The notes below the pieces were generated by a model. That model had not been told where the DNA came from and did no database searches. It saw only the letters and a program-made list of their open reading frames with translations. Below are positions 55,480-64,000 of a stretch of 64,000 nt of DNA, piece after piece (position 1 is the stretch's first letter; every line of letters begins with the position of its first letter). The translations under genes and the position numbers were made by a program. Source of the stretch: Alcanivorax quisquiliarum (lineage in GTDB: Bacteria; Pseudomonadota; Gammaproteobacteria; Pseudomonadales; Alcanivoracaceae); contig NZ_JALKII010000007.1 in assembly GCF_023051175.1 (NCBI RefSeq), positions 124,001 to 188,000 on the forward strand, written 5' to 3'.

Positions 55480-55821
55480 TCAGCGATCTCCTGGCTGGCG
55501 CCGTATCACCAGCATGGCACAGACAAACAGCGCGCAGGTGAACGCCACGCGAAAAATCGCCAGCACGCCCATCGGTGGCGGATAAAAAAGCTGCACCACA
55601 TAACCGCAGAAATAAAACATCAGCAAAAAACACAGCCACGTCAGCTGGCGGGCGCCGCCGCTCATCGCCGCCGGCAAGAACAGCAGCAACGGGCCATATA
55701 CCACCAGCGTCATGAATACCTTGGCAATGCCGGGTGTATCCGGTGGCGCCAGCCACCACAGGCCACCGATGCCGGAGATCAACAGCAGGGCATAGAACAA
55801 TCGGGTGAGGATCAACGGCAA
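55480..55821 (-). CDS. DUF2069 membrane protein
   Basis: About 113 aa with four TM helices: ALLLISGIGGLWWL, VFMTLVVYGPLLLFLPA, LTWLCFLLMFYFCGYVVQLFY (in part) and ILAIFRVAFTCALFVCAM-like end (AIFRVAFTCALFVCAMLVI). The DUF2069 pattern (short, four helices, Tyr/Phe-rich third helix) fits. The start is unclear: TTG at 55821 has GGAG 8 nt before it, GTG at 55830 is an alternative, and the longer ATG frame runs back into wrbA. Function unknown. In many gammaproteobacteria DUF2069 genes lie beside wrbA, as here. Confidence 0.78.
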   Translation of the reverse strand: MPLILTRLFYALLLISGIGGLWWLAPPDTPGIAKVFMTLVVYGPLLLFLPAAMSGGARQLTWLCFLLMFYFCGYVVQLFYPPPMGVLAIFRVAFTCALFVCAMLVIRRQPGDR

Positions 55822-55834
55822 GGCAGGCACTCCA

Positions 55835-56825
<991 letters not shown>

Positions 56826-57002
56826 GAGCGATGCTTTCTCCAGTGACATAATGGCGCTCATTCTAGCCGAAGTGCCGCGTTGCGGCACGCGGCCAGGTTC
56901 AAGCGCAGTAATCAGGCGCAGCGGATCGGGCACAGTGGATCTGCAAATCAAGGAGCACGGCCAGGGTGGCCGGCCGGTAACAAGGATGAGGAACCCCAAC
57001 GG

Positions 57003-58448
57003 ATGAACGGTATGGATTCGACAACGTGGCACATCATGCGGCAACACCTGGTGAACGCCGGTGGCACCGTGCGGGATTTTCTGGGCCTGCTGGGGCGCCA
57101 GTTTCGTGATGATGGTTGCCGGGAGAGCGCCGCCGCGCTCACCTACACCACATTGTTCGCCATCGTGCCGGTGCTCACCGTGACCTATTCCGTGCTGGCC
57201 ATGGTGCCGGCACTGAAAGAACGCGGCAGCGTGTTTCAGGATTGGCTGCTGGAATATTTCGTGCCGTCAGCCGGCAATCAGGTGCAGGATTATCTGCACG
57301 AGTTTTCCCGCCAGACCACCAACCTCACGCTGATCGGCGGGCTGGTGCTGGTTATCACCGCCGTGCTGTTGTTGCGCACCATCGAACACACCATGAACCG
57401 CATCTGGAAAGTGGCTGCGCCGCGCAAGGGGCTGGTCAGCCTGCTGATGTACTGGGCCGTGCTGACACTCGGCCCGTTACTGCTCGGCGCCGGCCTTGGT
57501 GTCACTTCCTATCTCACCTCCGTCTCGCTGGTGAGCGACACCGTGGCTTACTTTGGCGGCATGCGCCTGTGGCTGGCGCTGCTGCCAGTGTTGTTCACCA
57601 CCAGCCTGCTCACCTTGCTGTATGTGGTCGTGCCGAACTGCCATGTGCCGTTTCGTCAGGGGCTGGTCGGCGGCTTTGTGGCCGCCGTGGTGTTCGAAGT
57701 AGCCAAGAGCGGCTTCACACTGTTTATCCGCCATGCGCCCAATTACGAAGTCGTCTACGGCGCTTTTGCCGCCGTGCCGATCTTCCTGCTCTGGCTGTAT
57801 ATCTCCTGGGTGGTGGTATTGCTCGGCGCCGAACTGGTGCGCACACTCACCATCTTCGGCGAATACCGCCGCAACGTGCCGCGCCTGCAAGCCCTGCTGC
57901 GCGTGCTGGAAGTGCTCTGGCGCAAACAGCAACAAGGCCGCGTGCTGCGCCCGGCACAACTGCGCCGCACCCTGATCGCCGCCGGCGCCGCCCGCTGGGA
58001 TGAATACCGCAACCTGCTGCTGGATCTGGAACTGGTGCGGCGCACGGAGGAAGGCGGCTATGTGCTCACCCGCGATCTGCGCACCCTGACCCTTTCGGAG
58101 CTGCTGGACATGACACCCTGGCCAGCAGAAAGCCAGTTGCGCGTTATGGCACCGCTGCGCCGGCCCTGGGAAACCGACTTGCAGGCGCGCTGCACCGAAG
58201 CACAGGAAAACATGCGCCGGCCATTGTCACTGTCGCTGGAAACCCTGTTCAACGCACCGGGTGACGCCGACCCAAGCGCCGATGCAAGCCGTGCGGCCGA
58301 AGCCCCCGTGGTGGTGCGTGCCGGGAATACAGCCAGTGAAGGCAGCGCAGCCCGCGAAAACAGTGCAGCCAGTGACAACAGCGCAGCCAGCGAAGAGAGC
58401 ACCGAGAGCACGAACACCGCCGGCCGTGCGCGCAAGGTATCCGTATGA
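57003..58448 (+). CDS. YihY-family inner-membrane protein
   Basis: A 481-aa protein of the family once called ribonuclease BN (now regarded as a membrane protein without proven nuclease activity). About six TM helices in residues 40-290; the family motif SAAALTYTTLFAIVPVLTV and the GAFAAVPIFLLWLYISWVVVLLGAEL end are clear. A winged-helix-like cytoplasmic domain follows (RRTLIAAGAARWDEYRNLL). The last about 50 residues are low-complexity Ser/Ala/Glu (repeated SAA-S-N/E). The ATG has GAGGA about 10 nt before. Overlaps the acylphosphatase start (ATGA). Confidence 0.9.
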   Translation: MNGMDSTTWHIMRQHLVNAGGTVRDFLGLLGRQFRDDGCRESAAALTYTTLFAIVPVLTVTYSVLAMVPALKERGSVFQDWLLEYFVPSAGNQVQDYLHEFSRQTTNLTLIGGLVLVITAVLLLRTIEHTMNRIWKVAAPRKGLVSLLMYWAVLTLGPLLLGAGLGVTSYLTSVSLVSDTVAYFGGMRLWLALLPVLFTTSLLTLLYVVVPNCHVPFRQGLVGGFVAAVVFEVAKSGFTLFIRHAPNYEVVYGAFAAVPIFLLWLYISWVVVLLGAELVRTLTIFGEYRRNVPRLQALLRVLEVLWRKQQQGRVLRPAQLRRTLIAAGAARWDEYRNLLLDLELVRRTEEGGYVLTRDLRTLTLSELLDMTPWPAESQLRVMAPLRRPWETDLQARCTEAQENMRRPLSLSLETLFNAPGDADPSADASRAAEAPVVVRAGNTASEGSAARENSAASDNSAASEESTESTNTAGRARKVSV

Positions 58449-58720
58449 AAACACTGCAAGTGCGCGTTTATGGCCGTGTGCAAGGCGTACATTTTCGTGC
58501 CAGCACCCGCGAGCAGGCACAGGCACTGGGCCTGGCCGGCTGGGTGCGCAACCGCGACGACGGTAGTGTCGAAGCGCACCTGCGCGGCGGCGACACCGCC
58601 TTGCAACAGATGCTCACCTGGCTGCACCATGGCCCGCCCCAGGCACGGGTCGAGGCGGTCGAGGTAGAGCGCCTGGCCGATGCCGTGCCAGCCGATCCCG
58701 GATTCGAGGTGAAATGGTGA
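58445..58720 (+). CDS. acyP: Acylphosphatase
   Basis: A 91-aa enzyme hydrolysing acyl phosphates. The catalytic Arg is in VYGRVQGVHFRAST and the catalytic Asn in GWVRNRDDGSVEA; length and strand order are typical. It overlaps YihY upstream by four bases and the alpha/beta hydrolase downstream by seven. Confidence 0.95.
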   Translation: MKTLQVRVYGRVQGVHFRASTREQAQALGLAGWVRNRDDGSVEAHLRGGDTALQQMLTWLHHGPPQARVEAVEVERLADAVPADPGFEVKW

Positions 58721-59595
58721 AGCAGGTTGAACTGGTGCGCGGCGACATGCGATTCCCCGCGCTGATGTGCGGCGATGGCGAGCCCGTTTTATTACTGCAC
58801 GGGTTTCCCGATTGCCACCAGAACTGGGCACCGCAACTGCACGCACTTGCTGCCGCCGGCTACTGCGCCGTGGCGCCAGCCATGCGCGGTTATGCACCGA
58901 GTTGCCTGGCGCTCGATGGCGATTATTCCCTGCGTGCTGCAGCGGAAGACATTTGCGGCTTTGCTGCCCAGCTGGGCGGCGCCGTGCATCTGGTCGGCCA
59001 TGACTGGGGCGCAGCCGTCGGCTACCTGGCCGCCGCCCGCTCCCCGGAGCTGTTTTCCTCGCTCACCGCGCTCGCCATACCGCCCATCAAACGCCTGCCC
59101 AAAGCAGTCCTGCGCGTGCCGGAGCAACTGCTGCTTTCCGCCTATATGGAGTTTTTCCAACTGCCGCTGGTGCCCGAGTGGACGCTGCGGCGCGATAATT
59201 TGTCAGGCATTGAATGGTTATGGCGGCGCTGGTCACCCGGTTGGGACGGCGGCGAAGCGCTGGCCAATGCCCGCCGCACACTGGCGCAGCCCGGCGTCCT
59301 CACCGCCGCTCTGAACTGGTATCGCCACCTGCCGCGCTTCTGGACACCCGCCCACAAGGAAGCACGGCGCTGGATGGCGCGCTCCATCGAAGTGCCCACT
59401 CTGGTAATGCTCGGCCGCAAAGACGGCTGCATGAGCCCCCGGCTGCTGGAACACACCGTCAACGAACGCGATTTCCTGGCCGGCGTGCAAGTGGAAACCG
59501 TTGCCGATGCCGGCCACTTCCTGCACCTGGAACGCCCCGAACGCATCAACAGCCTGCTGCTGTCACACCTGGCCGCCAGCCCGCCATTACGATGA
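58714..59595 (+). CDS. Alpha/beta hydrolase, epoxide-hydrolase-like
   Basis: A 293-aa hydrolase with oxyanion motif HGFPDCHQNW (29-38), nucleophile Asp97 in VGHDWGAAVG and C-terminal His in DAGHFLHLERPERI. An aspartate nucleophile in GHDWG is characteristic of epoxide hydrolases and haloalkane dehalogenases; the HGFPD motif favours epoxide hydrolase. The substrate is unknown. GAGG lies 4-5 nt before the ATG. Third in an overlapping yihY-acyP-hydrolase unit. Confidence 0.88.
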   Translation: MVKQVELVRGDMRFPALMCGDGEPVLLLHGFPDCHQNWAPQLHALAAAGYCAVAPAMRGYAPSCLALDGDYSLRAAAEDICGFAAQLGGAVHLVGHDWGAAVGYLAAARSPELFSSLTALAIPPIKRLPKAVLRVPEQLLLSAYMEFFQLPLVPEWTLRRDNLSGIEWLWRRWSPGWDGGEALANARRTLAQPGVLTAALNWYRHLPRFWTPAHKEARRWMARSIEVPTLVMLGRKDGCMSPRLLEHTVNERDFLAGVQVETVADAGHFLHLERPERINSLLLSHLAASPPLR

Positions 59596-59881
59596 GTCGG
59601 GGCGGCTTTCTCCCGCTTTATCCGTGACGCCTCGGCGGGTCTTGTACGGCTCGGATGTTCGAGCAGATCACCACCTTGGAAGAGCCTAAAAAGGGGCAGC
59701 TCCGGTCGCATCGCCCGCCGTACCCCGGCCTGACCGCCTCCTTGCAGTGCTGTCAGGCTGGCGGGCGATGGCCGAGACGCGCCCCAGCGCCGATTCCGCC
59801 AGCCGCTCCTGCGGCAAGGTGCCTACACCGCGCCCATCAGGCTATAATGCCGCCCCCGAATATTTCCACCCGGAGTAACCC
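59596..59881. other. fumarase upstream region with a long cruciform
   Basis: No coding gene is visible here. The main feature is a 62-nt hairpin (separate entry). TATAAT at 59843-59848 is a likely -10 for fumA, without a good -35; GGAG at 59871-59874 is its ribosome binding site. Confidence 0.55.
59709..59770. repeat. 62-nt nested inverted repeat
   Basis: Outer arms CATCGCCCGCC (59709-59719) and GGCGGGCGATG (59760-59770) are perfect over 11 bp. Inside them GCCTGAC pairs with GTCAGGC. The result is a long imperfect hairpin between the hydrolase and fumA genes, a REP/MITE-like or terminator structure. I saw no second copy in the window. Confidence 0.65.
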
Positions 59882-61402
59882 ATGACGGTGATTCGCCAGG
59901 ACGACGTGATCCAGAGCGTCGCTGATGCCCTGCAATACATTTCCTATTACCACCCCGTGGATTTTATCCGTGCCGTGCATGAAGCCTATGAGCGCGAAGA
60001 AAACCCGGCGGCCAAGGATGCCATGGCACAGATACTGGTGAACTCCCGCATGTCCGCCACCGGACACCGGCCAATCTGCCAGGATACCGGCATCGTCACC
60101 GTATTCTGCAAAGTCGGTATGCAAGTGACCTTCGATGGCGATCTGAGCCTCACCGACATGATCAACGAAGGCGTGCGCCGCGCCTATAGCCACCCGGACA
60201 ACGTGCTGCGCGCCTCCGTGCTGGCCGATCCGGACGGCAAGCGAGCCAACACCAAAGACAACACCCCGGCCGTCATCCACTACGACGTCGTGCCAGGCAA
60301 CACACTGGACATTCAAGTGGCCGCCAAGGGCGGTGGCAGCGAAGCCAAATCCAAATTCGCCATGCTCAACCCGTCTGATTCCGTGGTGGACTGGGTGCTG
60401 GAGCAAGTGCCGAAAATGGGCGCCGGCTGGTGCCCGCCCGGCATGCTCGGCATCGGCATCGGCGGCACCGCCGAAAAAGCCATGCTGTTGGCAAAAGAAT
60501 CCCTGATGGACCCGATCGACATCCACGAACTGCAAGCCCGCGGCCCGCAAAACCGCGCCGAAGAGCTGCGCCTGGAGCTGTTCGAAAAGGTCAACGCTTT
60601 GGGCATCGGCGCGCAGGGCCTCGGCGGCCTGACCACCGTGCTGGATGTGAAAGTGGTGGATTTCCCCACCCACGCCGCCAACAAACCTGTCGCCATCATT
60701 CCCAACTGCGCCGCCACCCGCCACGCTCACTTCGTGCTCGACGGCAGCGGCCCGGCCAACCTCGAAGCGCCGAACCTCGATGAGTGGCCCGAGATCGCCT
60801 GGGGCAACGACGGCAAATCCCGCCGCGTAAATCTCGATACCATCACCCCGGAAGAAGTGCAGAGCTGGAAATCCGGCGACACCCTGCTGCTCAGCGGAAA
60901 ACTGCTCACCGGCCGTGATGCCGCGCACAAGCGCATGGTAGACATGCTCGCCAAAGGCGAAAAACTGCCGGTGGATTTCACCAACCGCTTCATCTACTAC
61001 GTCGGCCCGGTTGATCCCATCGGCAACGAAGTGGTCGGCCCGGCTGGCCCCACCACCGCCACCCGCATGGACAAATTCACCCGCACCATGCTCGAACAGA
61101 CCGGCCTCATCGGCATGGTCGGCAAAGCCGAGCGCGGCCAGATCGCCATCGACGCCATCCGCGACAACAAAGCCGTCTACCTGATGGCCGTCGGCGGCGC
61201 CGCCTACCTGGTCTCCAAAGCCATCCGTGCTTCACGAGTCGCCGCGTTCGAAGACCTGGGCATGGAAGCCATCTACGAATTTGAAGTGCAAGACATGCCC
61301 GTGACCGTAGCCGTGGACAGCGAAGGCACATCAGTGCACCGCACCGGCCCGAAAATCTGGCAGGCAAAAATCGGCAAGATTCCCGTGGTCGAAAACGCCT
61401 GA
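59882..61402 (+). CDS. fumA: Fumarate hydratase class I
   Basis: A 506-aa iron-sulfur fumarase interconverting fumarate and malate. The [4Fe-4S] ligands lie in HRPICQDTG, IIPNCAATRHAHF and the central GGAG-type cysteine regions; KGGGSEAKSKFAM and CPPGMLGIGIGGTAEKAM are family marks, as is the C-terminal half (GPTTATRMDKFT, GKAERGQ). Start MTVIRQDDVIQSVADALQ has GGAG at 59871. After the stop the 3' end is partly repeated (direct repeat TCGAAAACGCCT) and then found again in decayed form. Confidence 0.95.
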   Translation: MTVIRQDDVIQSVADALQYISYYHPVDFIRAVHEAYEREENPAAKDAMAQILVNSRMSATGHRPICQDTGIVTVFCKVGMQVTFDGDLSLTDMINEGVRRAYSHPDNVLRASVLADPDGKRANTKDNTPAVIHYDVVPGNTLDIQVAAKGGGSEAKSKFAMLNPSDSVVDWVLEQVPKMGAGWCPPGMLGIGIGGTAEKAMLLAKESLMDPIDIHELQARGPQNRAEELRLELFEKVNALGIGAQGLGGLTTVLDVKVVDFPTHAANKPVAIIPNCAATRHAHFVLDGSGPANLEAPNLDEWPEIAWGNDGKSRRVNLDTITPEEVQSWKSGDTLLLSGKLLTGRDAAHKRMVDMLAKGEKLPVDFTNRFIYYVGPVDPIGNEVVGPAGPTTATRMDKFTRTMLEQTGLIGMVGKAERGQIAIDAIRDNKAVYLMAVGGAAYLVSKAIRASRVAAFEDLGMEAIYEFEVQDMPVTVAVDSEGTSVHRTGPKIWQAKIGKIPVVENA

Positions 61403-61413
61403 AGGCTCGAAAA

Positions 61414-61444
61414 CGCCTCCCCGCCGCACGCTGCAGGGGAGGCG
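61414..61444 (+). terminator. Terminator-like hairpin after fumA
   Basis: CGCCTCCCC (61414-61422) pairs perfectly with GGGGAGGCG (61436-61444), 13-nt loop, 11 bp after the fumA stop. No clear T-run. Confidence 0.6.
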
Positions 61445-61459
61445 GGTAGCCCGCGCTCG

Positions 61460-61578
61460 GAGATCGAAGGCGTGCCTGTGACGCTAGCGGTGGACAGCGG
61501 AGCCACTTCAGTGCACCGTACCGATCCGAATATCGGGCAGGCAAATTCGGCAGGAGCCTCGTCCTCGAAAGCGCCTGA
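61460..61578 (+). pseudogene. Decayed duplicate of the fumA 3' end
   Basis: Translation from 61472 reads VPVTLAVDSGATSVHRTD, a close but diverged copy of the fumarase tail MPVTVAVDSEGTSVHRTG. The nucleotide match runs to the counterpart of the fumA stop (TGA at 61576), with about one base deleted, so the frame is lost. It corresponds to the last 35 or so codons of fumA and is flanked by the fumA terminator hairpin. A non-functional fragment. Confidence 0.8.
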
Positions 61579-61674
61579 GCGCCTCAAGGCACCGTCTCGG
61601 GCAGAGTGCCGCCGGCGAGGGGGCCGTCAGCGATCAGCGCACCGCGTGGCCACGTTTCAATATTATGCAGGCTT

Positions 61675-62526
61675 ATGCAGACACCAGCACGTAAAGCGAT
61701 CAGATACATCGGGCTCGGGCTATTGCTGACCACGCTCGCCAGCTGCGCATCATTGCGAGACGCCTCCCCGCCCTGGGTGCCACATGTGGCACCCCCGGAT
61801 CGCATCGCCGGCCTGACCTACGCGGATATCGATCGGCTCGGCGCCTTGCACGGCCCCTGCGCCTATCTGGCTGATCTGCACAACCAGCAACTCACCTTGC
61901 CCGAAGAGCGCTACCGCCAGCTTGTACTGCCCGGCTGCGAAGCACAGATCAGCAAAGCCGAAGAGCAAGAAGCTGCCCGCCTGCGCGCCGAAGAAGAACG
62001 CGCCATTGCCGAACTGATGGAACGTGAGTGGCAGCGAGTGGAAGAAGCCCGAGAGCAGGAGTGGCGCGAAGCCGAACGCCGCCGCCAGGAAGCCGAGCTG
62101 CTGCGCGCCCAGCTGGCCCGCGCAGAAGAGCTGGAGCAACAACGTCGCGAAGCATTACAACAGCGCATCAGCCAGGCCGCCATCCAGCAAGAGCTCGCCA
62201 GCGTGCCCGACATGCCCATCGCGCATAACCTCGGCCAGCCACTGAAAACCACCCTGAAAACCTTTCTCGCCTGCATCGAGCTTGCTTATCCCAACCAGGG
62301 CTACCAAATCACTCGATCCGGCCGCAACCTCACCATCATCGCCAACGAAGCACGCCTGCCACGCGGTGATCTGGCCATCGAAACACGCTTTATCGAAAAT
62401 CCCGCCTATTGGCGCATGACCTACCTGCGCGTTGCCGACATCGAAGCCCGCACCGACGCAGACCGCTTCGTCCTGTCGCAAAACATGACCGCCGAAAGCT
62501 GCCCCCAGGAAGGCGGCCTGTTCTGA
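61675..62526 (+). CDS. Putative coiled-coil lipoprotein
   Basis: A 283-aa protein I cannot name. The N-terminus carries a lipoprotein signal with lipobox LASC (lipidated Cys24), followed by a short globular stretch, then a long Glu/Arg/Ala-rich coiled coil (about 105-180, EEQEAARLRAEEERAIAEL and similar) and a C-terminal globular domain with TFLACIELAYPNQGYQI. The residue after the Cys is Ala, which favours outer-membrane sorting. The ATG at 61675 is chosen because it starts the signal sequence; its ribosome binding site is weak. No operon partner. Confidence 0.7.
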   Translation: MQTPARKAIRYIGLGLLLTTLASCASLRDASPPWVPHVAPPDRIAGLTYADIDRLGALHGPCAYLADLHNQQLTLPEERYRQLVLPGCEAQISKAEEQEAARLRAEEERAIAELMEREWQRVEEAREQEWREAERRRQEAELLRAQLARAEELEQQRREALQQRISQAAIQQELASVPDMPIAHNLGQPLKTTLKTFLACIELAYPNQGYQITRSGRNLTIIANEARLPRGDLAIETRFIENPAYWRMTYLRVADIEARTDADRFVLSQNMTAESCPQEGGLF

Positions 62527-63363
62527 TCCGCCGCCGCTCGCTTGCCAGCGCCCGCCCTGCGCGACACCAGCCCCTGCCGCCAGGCCCGGCAGCACGCGGT
62601 GGCCACCCCGCCAGCGCAATTGCCGAAGCTGCTCGCTACAATCTCATGCGTTGAACCTTCACCTTCACGGCCAGCAACTCGCCTGTTCCGTGCCCCTCGT
62701 TACCGTTTGGGAGCGCCCCGACAAGTGCAGGAAACTGACAAAAAAATTCGCCGGCAAATGCGCTTCATGCTTGGGGCAAATTGACATCAACCGCAAAAAA
62801 GTTCCCTCAAAACCGCCCCCCGATAAAAAAATTTCCTTCAAGTCGCATAGCAACAGTTTGCATATATGCAACAGCTCCCGCGGCTATTTGTTTGGCTGTC
62901 AAGATTTGTAACGCCTTACCTGAAAATGGCGCTGCTGGAGCCGCCCGTCATTTGAAATCGTAATGATGTCAATGGTGGTCAGATTGCCGCCCGACAGCTC
63001 CCTCGAAACAGCCTGATATAAAGCCGGCGCCGATACCTTCGGCATCCCGCCATCGGACAACTCATTGGCAGGCTTCATTATTATGGCTAACTCTCATCAA
63101 GCCTTTCCGATAAACGGCAAACCAGATGCCTCTCACCAAAATAACGAAATATGTTTATTTTTTTAGTCTGGCATCAATTGGCTATCACCGATAACTTTTT
63201 TACTGATCGCATTATAAAATCACCCGCCGCTATCAAGGCAAAATGCACAAAACAAAACCATCAGAGTGAGTTTAAGCAAATAGTAGATTTCCTGAAATTG
63301 CATTTTTACCGGTGGTTATTCCCTCTAAGCTAAAGGACTCTCGAATGGAGAACGAGGGGAACC
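62527..63363. other. 837-bp AT-rich gene-free island
   Basis: From about 62690 the base composition drops clearly below the surrounding genes, with A-runs, TTTATTTTTTTAG and other AT tracts. Short open frames exist but have no ribosome binding sites or recognisable similarity; one (62651-62911) has a CxxC pair but nothing else. A small GCCGA/TCGGC hairpin lies near 63030. It abuts the transposase and probably came in with, or was left by, mobile DNA. Confidence 0.6.
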
Positions 63364-64000
63364 ATGAACCAGACCAACCGTATTCTCATTGCTGCCACAG
63401 CGCACCATATCGTGAGAAAGACACAGGGCGGGATGCAGGTTTTCCGAGACGGTCAGGATTACCGGCACTGTATTCACCATATCCGCGAGCTGAGGGAAAC
63501 CAACAGCGTTGCGGTGCATGCCTGGTGCTTGCTACCAGACAGGATTCATCTGCTCGCCACCGCAGAGCGGCAAGCGGCCGACATATCCGATTTCATGAAA
63601 TCACTGTCGTGCCGCGTCACCATGCGCTACAAGCGGCGGCACATGGGAGCCGGATCGCCCTGGGAGCCACGCTTTCGCTCCAGCCCGGTGCAACCGGGGC
63701 AGTGGCTGCTGGCGTGCATGAATTACATCGAACGGCTGCCGGTACTGCACGGCTTCGTGAAAACCGCGTTTCATTACCATCACAGCAGTTACCGCATGAG
63801 GCTCGGCAAAACTCATATCTACTGGCTCGACGACGCCGAGGATTACAAACGCCTCGGCCACGACGCAGAGGCCCGGGCAGAAGTGTACCGCGATTATTTC
63901 AACGCCGGCCTGTGTGCGAGCGACAGAGAAAATATCGAGCGCGCCGTCAACACCGGCCAAGTCACCGGCTGCGCCTATTTCGAGCGCGAGCTCCGCGGCA
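63364..64000 (+). CDS. REP-associated tyrosine transposase-like protein, partial, divergent
   Basis: About 212 codons before the right edge. GAGGGGAA precedes the ATG. The fold pattern matches Y1 transposases of the RAYT type: HHIVRK near the start, YRHCIHHI, AWCLLPDRIHLLATA, the WEPRFRSSPV stretch, YIERLPV with the catalytic-Tyr candidate Tyr121, then the RAYT C-terminal repeat YRDYFNAG. The HUH motif, usually NHVHLL in RAYTs, reads DRIHLL (Arg60-Ile61-His62), losing one metal-binding His. NPVRAG after the Tyr is also changed to LPVLHG. It may be a domesticated or inactive variant. Confidence 0.78.
   Translation, partial: MNQTNRILIAATAHHIVRKTQGGMQVFRDGQDYRHCIHHIRELRETNSVAVHAWCLLPDRIHLLATAERQAADISDFMKSLSCRVTMRYKRRHMGAGSPWEPRFRSSPVQPGQWLLACMNYIERLPVLHGFVKTAFHYHHSSYRMRLGKTHIYWLDDAEDYKRLGHDAEARAEVYRDYFNAGLCASDRENIERAVNTGQVTGCAYFERELRG

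Noticed and set aside
59709-59770. Integron attC site
   Set aside because: Length is similar, but the GTTRRRY/RYYYAAC core ends are absent and there is no integrase gene.
62651-62911. Small cysteine-bearing protein (CxxC) in the AT-rich island
   Set aside because: No ribosome binding site, single CxxC, and no family match; composition rather than coding explains the frame.
63151-63333. A 60-codon frame before the transposase
   Set aside because: Starts without a ribosome binding site in AT-rich DNA and shows no domain; left as intergenic.

Overview
The window is GC-rich and densely coded. It reads as chromosome of a gammaproteobacterium. Pseudomonas-like traits include class Ia NrdAB with an Ala/Pro-rich NrdB N-terminus and two ATP cones in NrdA, a NorR/Hmp pair, a monothiol GrxD, an RstAB pair, a seven-gene Mrp antiporter and a class I fumarase. 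Alcanivoracaceae or another Pseudomonadales/Oceanospirillales lineage would fit; this assignment is inference from gene content and style, not a database match. No tRNA, rRNA, CRISPR array or intact prophage is visible.

Layout. 1-8.5 kb: aconitase A (3' end off the window), nitronate monooxygenase, an aldehyde dehydrogenase, a ChaA-type cation/proton antiporter, a single-subunit acetolactate-synthase-like enzyme and a 66-aa hypothetical. 8.6-13.7 kb: nrdB and nrdA behind a 730-bp control region with three NrdR-type palindromes and a perfect DnaA box. 13.7-17.7 kb: RstA/RstB-like two-component system and glycerol kinase. 17.8-20.3 kb: two translationally coupled membrane diguanylate cyclases behind a perfect CRP-type site. 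20.3-23.3 kb: divergent norR and hmp (nitric oxide sensing and detoxification) with a sigma-54 promoter; hmp ends in a 13-bp tandem repeat. 23.5-27 kb: orphan ABC ATPase, argF and argD. 27-29.8 kb: orphan hydantoinase B, grxD and a 2-Cys peroxiredoxin. 30.0-30.5 kb: a dinD pseudogene. 30.6-35.8 kb: RND/MMPL exporter and SRPBCC protein, divergent from two AraC regulators.

36.0-36.15 kb holds a strong candidate for an unannotated small RNA: a sigma-E/AlgU-type promoter, a 5' hairpin with a C-rich loop, a second anti-Shine-Dalgarno stretch and a near-perfect intrinsic terminator. 36.3-42.4 kb is a Fur-box-preceded iron-uptake cluster (TonB receptor, PepSY membrane protein, DUF2271, DUF4198, membrane flavodoxin-type reductase). 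42.5-48.2 kb is the Mrp Na+/H+ antiporter operon mrpABCDEFG. 48.4-56.8 kb is a tightly packed run, arsC-like, wrbA, DUF2069, RDD, SpoIIM, DUF4129, DUF4350, MoxR, DUF58, whose core is a poorly characterised membrane/AAA+ module.

57-64 kb: YihY membrane protein, acylphosphatase and alpha/beta hydrolase (overlapping), class I fumarase followed by a decayed copy of its own 3' end, a coiled-coil lipoprotein, an AT-rich gene-free island, and a divergent REP-associated tyrosine transposase (running off the right edge) in which the HUH motif reads R-I-H.
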